Source: Hemicentrotus pulcherrimus (lineage: Eukaryota > Echinodermata > Echinoidea > Camarodonta > Strongylocentrotidae). Taken from it: a DNA stretch of 11,342 nucleotides. How positions within the stretch are numbered: the stretch's first letter is position 1; every line of letters starts with the position of its first letter. The notes beneath the pieces are model-generated. The model made no database searches. It saw only the letters and a program-made list of their open reading frames with translations, and had not been told where the DNA came from. The stretch is taken from NCBI GenBank assembly GCA_003118195.1, contig BEXV01000303.1, positions 25,192 through 36,533 of the forward strand, written 5' to 3'. The translations under genes and the position numbers were made by a program. Of the stretch, positions 9,801 through 11,342 are shown one piece after another.

Positions 9801-10778
9801 TAATACGGGCGTTTCTAAGCACAAAGGTGGTATTGTCTAACTCGGTATAATTATTCAACATGTTTAATAGCTTAAAAGCAACAAAATGAAATGAAATATT
9901 ACTTATACAATACAATTCAGTTGAATGGAATTAACAAGTCTATTCTGGGATAGTAATAATAATAACAACACAAACAAACAACAACAACATAAACAACAAT
10001 AATAATGATGACTATTTGTAAAGTGCCATGTCCATTTCACAGAAAGGCTCCGGGCGCTGAGAGTATACATTCAAAATTGAAACATTAGATGTATATTGCA
10101 ATACAGAGTACCAGTACTAAAAAAACTTGATCTGCTATAAACTTGCCTTGTAGGTTCTACAACAGTAAAAAATAAGTGATACTTGTTCTACAACATACGA
10201 GAGAAATGTAAGAGCAAAGTAAGAGGGAAACCCATAAGGTGCCCCCCAAAAAAAAACCAAAAAAAAGTTGAAAGGAATGCTAAATTTCTGTCAGTGTCAG
10301 GATTTTAATCTCTCAGGATGCAAATGTGATGCAATAACAATGTGATTTTGGTAGGCCAATGGTAGCCAGGTGTGATATATCTTGACATGGGACATGCATG
10401 CATTAATATGCTTAAAGAGAATAATGTAGTTCATTAAACTACTGAACTTAAGATCATTTTACAACTAGTACTGTTCCATGAAAGAAGAACCAACAGTCAG
10501 TCTTTGTACGGAACTACATGTACTCCCTTGGTTAGTACTGCTAACATCTTATTTGGCACAATACATTGTTGGATATACTGTATGAACCTCAATGTAGTGT
10601 TGGTCGCGAAATGAGTATGAAATGCGTATTCTCCAGCAGACTCTGTATAAGTATGTTATGTTATGATCTTGTCTTAGGTGTAACCTGGCAACCGTTCTGT
10701 TGACTGACCTGGTGCTTGAGAATGTAGATGTTGACTGGCAGGTTCACCTTCCTCATATTCTGCATGTACTCTTCCTGG
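680..10778 (+). CDS. fry: Furry (FRY/FRYL family) scaffold protein, internal part, 15 exons
   Basis: Joined exons give about 842 codons in one open frame, with all 14 junctions compatible in phase and all sites AG/GT. Seen directly: family blocks in the right order, including MDDNIALWRNYLV, RRDFLRVHLIRVFELIAEHG, LESESDKDSPTLMEIRLHFS, EGYLYNWMDNLL, HRCYTG, HPELTLAIFSEI, LEYLLPWIYNIELVD, NPNLLPYLERVLVYIAR and HRCNLATVLLTDLVLENVDV. Recalled vertebrate FRY shows close counterparts to each in the same order. Known of the family: Furry proteins are about 3000 residues, built of HEAT/ARM-like helical repeats, and bind and activate NDR/Tricornered kinases. They act in cell polarity, dendrite patterning, hair morphogenesis and spindle/microtubule functions at the cortex and cytoskeleton. 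Invertebrates usually carry one gene, so FRY and FRYL cannot be separated here. The start codon, N-terminal furry domain, C-terminal half and stop lie outside. No frameshift or in-frame stop was found, so the gene looks functional. Confidence 0.95.
845..1438 (+). other. fry intron between exons a and b
   Basis: 594 bp, AT-rich, with a run of 13 A at 1164-1176 and a TACATGTA palindrome near 1263-1270. A minus-strand open frame at 1110-1400 shows no recognisable motif. I see no mobile-element termini. Confidence 0.8.
1439..1618 (+). CDS. fry: fry exon b
   Basis: Acceptor gatctcag; donor AG|gtttgt, a weak +4/+5 context. Phase 2 at both ends, joining exon a through AG+T (Ser). It encodes SGSYDGSSHLERVEARLHSS followed by a helical block, LFKMLVPLIRCDNTDTREAV, then NGLGWTNMFAFR. 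This parallels the FRY segment LFKHIVPMMRSES...LGLGRTNPGAFR. The usual Arg of the GLGRTN motif is Trp (codon 1596-1598), and the following Pro-Gly is Met-Phe. The rest of the helix pair is conserved. Confidence 0.92.
1619..2111 (+). other. fry intron between exons b and c
   Basis: 493 bp of AT-rich sequence ending in a good polypyrimidine tract and cag. An open frame at 1733-2119 runs through it by chance; its composition is AT-driven and it shows no family motif. No repeat element recognised. Confidence 0.8.
2112..2169 (+). CDS. fry: fry exon c (58-nt microexon-like exon)
   Basis: Acceptor atctcctgcag; donor GAG|gtaaga. It starts with one base completing AGG (Arg) and ends on a codon boundary. 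It encodes DLMDELQQSLKDALERKQE, the counterpart of FRY ELIEELHPIIKEALERRPE. It is too short for routine ORF finding, but phase and homology on both sides require it. Confidence 0.92.
2191..2243 (+). repeat. purine-rich (GA)-type tract
   Basis: Nearly pure G/A on the + strand inside the 261-bp intron after exon c, including runs such as gggggagagggagggagggg. Simple-sequence DNA; no function can be read from it. Confidence 0.7.
2431..2522 (+). CDS. fry: fry exon d, conserved basic helix
   Basis: Acceptor cccttcaacag; donor AG|gttagt. It encodes NMRRKRRRDFLRVHLIRVFE and then LIAEHGLFRE. This is one of the most recognisable Furry signatures (FRY: [26 protein letters not shown]). The run of six basic residues in seven positions leads straight into an amphipathic helix. 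The exon starts on a codon boundary and ends two bases into an Arg codon completed by exon e. Confidence 0.95.
2523..2840 (+). other. fry intron between exons d and e
   Basis: 318 bp, AT-rich, without recognisable repeats or RNA genes. The minus-strand frame at 2651-2863 overlaps exon e and has no recognisable motif. Confidence 0.75.
2841..3007 (+). CDS. fry: fry exon e
   Basis: Acceptor acctttgtag; donor CCAG|gtaaga. It encodes RCLLGKETQPLNSTFIDYIE, then GMRLFLESESDKDSPTLMEI and RLHFSGFIGRLIRSVP. It aligns with FRY [43 protein letters not shown]...VP. Both the acidic ESESDKDS turn and the RxHFS helix are retained. It ends with one base of a split Ala codon. Confidence 0.94.
3008..3342 (+). 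other. fry intron between exons e and f, with ATC microsatellite
   Basis: 335 bp. An ATC/TCATC array lies at about 3081-3117; it is the complement of the GAT arrays seen in later introns. Small palindromes nearby include TTACAA-N5-TTGTAA (around 3198-3214) and ATTGTACAAT (around 3238). Nothing coding. Confidence 0.75.
3343..3515 (+). CDS. fry: fry exon f
   Basis: Acceptor ttctgttacag; donor CAG|gtaaaa. The first two bases complete GCT (Ala); the end is on a codon boundary. It encodes AEHRANLLPCGVRYSVFLLC, then GAWCRKLGVVYGAVDRTLER and TPSYQDENFTDLEIEALQ. It corresponds to the FRY stretch [36 protein letters not shown]...YCALKAM. It is more diverged than its neighbours and has a longer acidic loop before EALQ. 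The frame stays open for about 66 codons into the intron before a stop at 3714-3716, which I regard as chance. Confidence 0.9.
3516..3848 (+). other. fry intron between exons f and g
   Basis: 333 bp, AT-rich. It reads through in the exon f frame until a stop at 3714-3716, but the residues do not resemble Furry and exon g continues the homology directly. No repeat recognised. Confidence 0.78.
3849..3959 (+). CDS. fry: fry exon g
   Basis: Acceptor ttaattttcag; donor AGG|gtaaga. It has exactly 37 codons with phase 0 at both ends. It encodes AMAALLVCGEVFDTSGLGQE and then GYLYNWMDNLLNCTDER. It matches FRY [37 protein letters not shown] nearly position for position. Being symmetric, it could be skipped without a frameshift, but nothing here shows that it is. 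Confidence 0.95.
3960..5014 (+). other. fry intron between exons g and h (longest here)
   Basis: 1055 bp. Degenerate GGT/GAT simple repeats occupy about 3990-4238 and 4675-4870, on both sides of a 401-bp inverted-repeat element (listed separately). Two open frames (4162-4356, 4558-4758) come from simple repeats and element sequence, not from a gene. Confidence 0.8.
4239..4639. mobile_element. Candidate non-autonomous DNA transposon, hAT-like termini
   Basis: The ends are a perfect 14-bp inverted repeat, CAGAGATGCCAACC at 4239-4252 and GGTTGGCATCTCTG at 4626-4639, 401 bp apart. Subterminal sequence is also partly inverted (aaaatacgattttcac against aaaattgtattttcac). CAGAG-type ends fit the loose CAGNG terminus of the hAT superfamily, which makes 8-bp target duplications. 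The 8-bp flanks (ggcgatag, tggtattg) match at only four positions, so a duplication is not proved. The interior has no transposase frame. It sits inside a GGT/GAT array. Confidence 0.65.
5015..5169 (+). CDS. fry: fry exon h
   Basis: Acceptor ttgtgtccag; donor AG|gtgaga. It encodes VHKLGKETAVLLLENNPQLP, then MVLMWFIHRCYTGPKLVASG and YFQSMASVLNT. It corresponds to FRY [34 protein letters not shown]...AAGCFKAIANVF. The RCYTG motif is intact. It ends two bases into a Ser codon completed by exon i. Confidence 0.95.
5170..5597 (+). other. fry intron between exons h and i
   Basis: 428 bp. The first part (5221-5321) is a cluster of inverted repeats listed separately. The remainder is plain AT-rich sequence with a pyrimidine tract before the acceptor at 5597. 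Confidence 0.78.
5223..5321. repeat. Three-armed inverted repeat (GTTTAATTAAACCTGACTT family)
   Basis: Arm 1 (5223-5243) and arm 3 (5299-5321) are imperfect copies in the same orientation. Arm 2 (5256-5277) is their reverse complement. Arms 1 and 2 share a perfect 10-bp inverted core, AACCTGACTT/AAGTCAGGTT. Arms 2 and 3 pair over about 22 bp with one mismatch and one indel. Either hairpin could form in the transcript or single-stranded DNA. It may be the relic of a small inverted-repeat element. Confidence 0.65.
5598..5830 (+). CDS. fry: fry exon i
   Basis: Acceptor tttcccttttag; donor TCAG|gtatgt. It encodes SEYPCDMIVILCLVLLKTAD, then PCSVIRTLAYQLLHVLDKRF and later ALSRELANLHPELTLAIFSE. It aligns with FRY [40 protein letters not shown]...LSEELARAYPELTLAIFSEI. 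The loop between the two helical parts (FGQGGQGNLLKATYGKSHV) is Gly/Lys-rich and clearly shorter than the vertebrate loop as I recall it. Confidence 0.95.
5831..6444 (+). other. fry intron between exons i and j
   Basis: 614 bp, AT-rich, with A and T homopolymer runs (T/A near 5880, T near 6005, A near 6213) and a TACATGTA-like site near 6267. No recognisable element or RNA gene. Confidence 0.75.
6445..6707 (+). CDS. fry: fry exon j, with Gly/Glu-rich insert
   Basis: Acceptor ttcaaccttcag; donor GAG|gtaatt. The first two bases complete a Glu codon and the end is on a codon boundary. It encodes ITERFESAPLVHRNIMLEYL, LPWIYNIELVDSLAKEGGGA, a low-complexity segment (SSMGGGKEKEVVEMEDPEQG), and GWGSKQASCVILNNLLFITA. 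The flanks match FRY MLHYLLPWMNNIELVD and GWGSPQATAMVLNNLMYMTA. The insert occupies the same position as the charged linker in vertebrates but is Gly-rich here, so it is probably a flexible surface loop. Confidence 0.95.
6708..7198 (+). other. fry intron between exons j and k
   Basis: 491 bp. A CT microsatellite covers its first third (listed separately); the rest is AT-rich without recognisable structure, ending in ttcttaactctcag. Confidence 0.78.
6787..6889 (+). repeat. CT-rich microsatellite
   Basis: A pyrimidine-rich stretch with (CT)n runs, densest at 6809-6889, interrupted by short TTTG, AT and CCC units. It produces chance open frames rich in Ser and Leu (for example 6712-6933 and 6773-7036), which are not genes. 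Confidence 0.9.
7199..7336 (+). CDS. fry: fry exon k
   Basis: Acceptor taactctcag; donor TAT|gtgagt. It has 46 codons with phase 0 at both ends. It encodes YGDDHCDGLEQLWAGLCTCW, PSNLPVILNFLLGLTGIMTN and PNLLPY. It corresponds to FRY YGDELAWSEVENVWTTLADGWPKNLKIILHFLISICGVNSEPSLLPY. The Trp-Pro-(S/K)-Asn-Leu core and the LLPY end are conserved. Confidence 0.94.
7337..7983 (+). other. fry intron between exons k and l
   Basis: 647 bp, AT-rich, with a T11 run near 7708 and an A/T-only stretch to about 7748. It ends in a long pyrimidine tract and cag at 7983. A short hairpin, CACCT-N8-AGGTG, lies near 7540. No element recognised. Confidence 0.75.
7984..8327 (+). CDS. fry: fry exon l, end of conserved block plus charged linker
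   Basis: Acceptor in a CT-rich tract, ctctctcag; donor AG|gtaagg. It opens with LERVLVYIARAKPQRLMDEL, continuing LLPY from exon k as in FRY LLPYVKKVIVYLGRDKTMQLLEELVSEL. Next comes a part resembling the FRY segment THMDNPPYYR (here NVERIDEPPFFQLYLQPQFG). The last 55 or so residues (EKMDKEEEARMLASEKVKHE and a TPPPPDNGSTKDRD tail) are highly charged, then Pro-rich, and look disordered. This part has no clear vertebrate counterpart. At 344 nt it is the longest exon here and is more GC-rich than its surroundings. Confidence 0.93.
8328..8910 (+). other. fry intron between exons l and m
   Basis: 583 bp. The centre (8471-8737) is an inverted-repeat element listed separately; both sides are AT-rich unique-looking sequence. 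Confidence 0.78.
8471..8737. mobile_element. Candidate MITE with TA-flanked TIRs and internal iterated motif
   Basis: The left end, CATATTGAGGGGGTCAGTGA, reappears reverse-complemented at the right end as CATATCGAGGGTTCAGTGAC. The similarity runs about 30 bp inward, through acacaaagaca against acacaaataca. Both ends have TA at 8473-8474 and 8734-8735, so the likely element is 8475-8733 (259 bp) with a TA target duplication, as in Tc1/mariner-type or other TA-targeting families. A motif like GGAGTTAAGTCTTTGTGTTTC occurs directly at 8564, 8614 and 8694, and inverted within the left end (8487-8507). No transposase frame. Confidence 0.7.
8911..9066 (+). CDS. fry: fry exon m, Ser/Thr-rich linker
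   Basis: Acceptor tctttcacag; donor GG|gtaaat. It joins exon l through AG+C (Ser). It encodes IIRYNEGSSLHQSSGSLSTL, TSSTSTPSNESAGTDRVRFK and PAIPEESEESDG. It is Ser/Thr-rich and then acidic, with no helical repeat character, so it is likely a disordered, phosphorylatable linker. Vertebrate FRY has a Ser-rich low-complexity segment in the same place. Phase agreement on both sides is the main proof that it is coding. Confidence 0.85.
9067..9501 (+). other. fry intron between exons m and n
   Basis: 435 bp. It contains a short inverted-repeat element (9252-9380, listed separately). The rest is AT-rich, with gatgataatgat simple sequence just before the acceptor. Confidence 0.78.
9252..9380. mobile_element. 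Candidate short MITE, CAGTCACACAG inverted repeats
   Basis: ATACCCCAGTCACACAG (9252-9268) is matched by CTGTGTGACTGAGGTAT (9364-9380), a 17-bp inverted repeat with one mismatch. TA dinucleotides at 9253-9254 and 9378-9379 would be the target duplication, leaving a 123-bp element (9255-9377). The interior holds two copies of ACTGACTC (9273, 9284) and an AT-rich middle. It is too short to code for anything. Confidence 0.7.
9502..9693 (+). CDS. fry: fry exon n
   Basis: Acceptor catccaagcag; donor AG|gtaaga. It joins exon m through GG+G (Gly). It encodes FTTIEEKGQENMQGCNKVDF, YAVWQQQTLNGLTLPLPLPD, EYYCAPLSDYIDDNETPPQG and VVH. It resumes homology with the FRY stretch ending PLPFPPAGGCWSPLVDYVPE...LPLHR. 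The Leu-Pro repeats and the PLSDYI/PLVDYV motif are shared. Confidence 0.9.
9761..9822 (+). repeat. (AAT)n plus GGCGCT core, copy 1
   Basis: Seven or so AAT units (9761-9783) are followed by a short core containing tatagggcgcttaatacggg and ctaagcac. The arrangement of an AT-rich trinucleotide microsatellite followed by a short GC-rich core with AGCGC-type half-palindromes resembles a dispersed repeat that is common in marine animal genomes. That identification is from memory. Confidence 0.6.
9953..10062 (+). repeat. (AAT/AAC)n plus GGCGCT core, copy 2
   Basis: An AAT/AAC-rich array (9953-10010) is followed by tgtaaagtgccatgtccatt and a core ending ctccgggcgctgagag. It has the same order and orientation as copy 1 about 190 bp upstream, and both cores contain GGGCG/GGCGCT. 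The two are probably independent copies of one family or a diverged local duplication. Confidence 0.55.
10678..10778 (+). CDS. fry: fry exon o (last exon in window)
   Basis: Acceptor cttgtcttag; donor CTGG|gtaagt. AG+G gives the Arg of HRCN. It encodes RCNLATVLLTDLVLENVDVD and WQVHLPHILHVLFL, matching FRY HRCNIAVILLTDLIIDHSVKVEWGSYLHLLLHAIFIG. It ends one base into the next codon (G, consistent with the conserved Gly), so the gene continues beyond the window. Confidence 0.94.
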
Positions 10779-10909
10779 GTAAGTACTTGAGTAACAAGGA
10801 TGGTATGATAGTGGACAGCTGGCAGTGATTCTGATGAAGCAAAGTTCACTTTTCTAACATTCTAACATATATGTACACTCTTTGTGAAATGTTTACATGA
10901 TAAAGGTAT

Positions 10910-10977
10910 ATGGTGGTTATGGGGTGGATGATAATGAAGATGGTGATGATGATGGTGAAGATGATGATGGTGATAGG
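10910..10977 (+). repeat. GAT/GGT microsatellite
   Basis: Degenerate repeats of gatggt, gatgat and gaagat units. It is the same sequence type as the arrays flanking the inverted-repeat element in the intron at 3960-5014. Confidence 0.85.
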
Positions 10978-10985
10978 GACACTGA

Positions 10986-11074
10986 TTTTCCGTGATCACG
11001 GAAAACGGATGGAATTCACAGAAATGACCATTTGAAACGGAAAATGCAATTTCGAACAGAAAATCACGGAAAAC
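10986..11074. repeat. ACGGAAAA repeat cluster with perfect 20-bp palindrome
   Basis: TTTTCCGTGATCACGGAAAA (10986-11005) is its own reverse complement. The half-unit ACGGAAAA recurs at 11037-11044 and 11066-11073, and the longer ATCACGGAAAAC recurs exactly at 11063-11074. This clustering suggests the end of a dispersed element, but no partner terminus is found before the window ends. Confidence 0.6.
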
Positions 11075-11320
11075 CCCTTTACCTCAAATATTCATATTTC
11101 AAGAAGAAAATCGTAAAACTTACACTATTTTTGTGACTTGTTATGCAGTGAAAAAATATTGGGCCTAAAATCATTGTTAATAATACCGAATATTTAGCGA
11201 TATTCATCAGATTCTTGACTGAGTTGGTCAAGTTTGGAAAGAATGTTTGACCAATCGACATTGACTCTAGTTTGACATACATGTTACAAGATTCTCACCC
11301 AAAGTGAACCCATCTTTTCA

Positions 11321-11342
11321 CCCCCCCCCCCCCCCCCCCCCC
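11321..11342 (+). repeat. poly-C run at window edge
   Basis: Twenty-two consecutive C reach the last base. It could be a real homopolymer microsatellite continuing beyond the window or a contig-end artefact; the sequence alone cannot decide. Confidence 0.9.

Larger units (their letters stand above)
9694..10677 (+). other. fry intron between exons n and o
   Basis: 984 bp. It contains two microsatellite-linked repeats (9761-9822, 9953-10062), a C6-A9-CC-A8 run at about 10242-10266, and a direct repeat of TTCTACAACA (10155, 10186). From about 10270 to the acceptor the sequence is plain AT-rich with TACATGTA-like and GCATGCATGCAT sites. Confidence 0.75.
10779..11342 (+). other. fry intron after exon o, 5' part
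   Basis: 564 bp to the window edge. A GAT/GGT array at about 10910-10977 is followed by a palindrome-bearing repeat (10986-11074, listed separately). AT-rich sequence follows, ending in 22 C. No further Furry exon is visible. The minus-strand frame 11079-11282 shows no recognisable motif. Confidence 0.75.

Overview
The window reads as nuclear genomic DNA from an animal: AT-rich, intron-dominated, with GT-AG splice sites, trinucleotide microsatellites and short inverted-repeat transposon relics. There are no bacterial-style operons, tRNA or rRNA genes, or CRISPR arrays. The texture suggests a marine invertebrate deuterostome, most likely an echinoderm such as a sea urchin: degenerate GAT/GGT arrays, (AAT)n coupled to a GGCGCT-type core, frequent TACATGTA-like palindromes, and introns of about 0.3-1.1 kb. 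The species assignment is inference.

One protein-coding gene fills the window on the + strand. I resolve 15 internal exons (680-844, 1439-1618, 2112-2169, 2431-2522, 2841-3007, 3343-3515, 3849-3959, 5015-5169, 5598-5830, 6445-6707, 7199-7336, 7984-8327, 8911-9066, 9502-9693, 10678-10778). All have AG acceptors and GT donors. Splicing them gives 2528 nt (about 842 codons) of uninterrupted frame with every junction phase matching. The protein is recognisable as Furry (Drosophila fry; vertebrate FRY/FRYL; worm SAX-2; yeast Tao3/Pag1; fission yeast Mor2), a giant HEAT/ARM-like scaffold for NDR-family kinases. Neither start codon nor stop codon is present, so both gene ends lie outside. The segment corresponds to roughly the second quarter of the protein.

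Region by region: 1-679 is the end of an upstream intron. 680-3959 holds seven exons, including the strongly conserved RRKRRR-DFLRVHLIRVFEL block. 3960-5014 is a long intron with GAT/GGT microsatellite flanking a 401-bp element with hAT-like termini. 5015-7336 holds four exons, and a folded inverted-repeat cluster lies in the intron at 5170-5597. 7984-9693 holds three exons for the poorly conserved, charged and Ser/Thr-rich linker, with two small TA-flanked inverted-repeat elements in the introns between them. 9694-10677 is an intron with microsatellite-linked repeats. 10678-10778 is the last visible exon. The final intron contains a GAT array, a perfect 20-bp palindrome and a terminal run of 22 C.

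I do not see a new multi-gene system. The noteworthy material is the non-autonomous transposon relics in the introns and a few lineage-specific features of the Furry protein.
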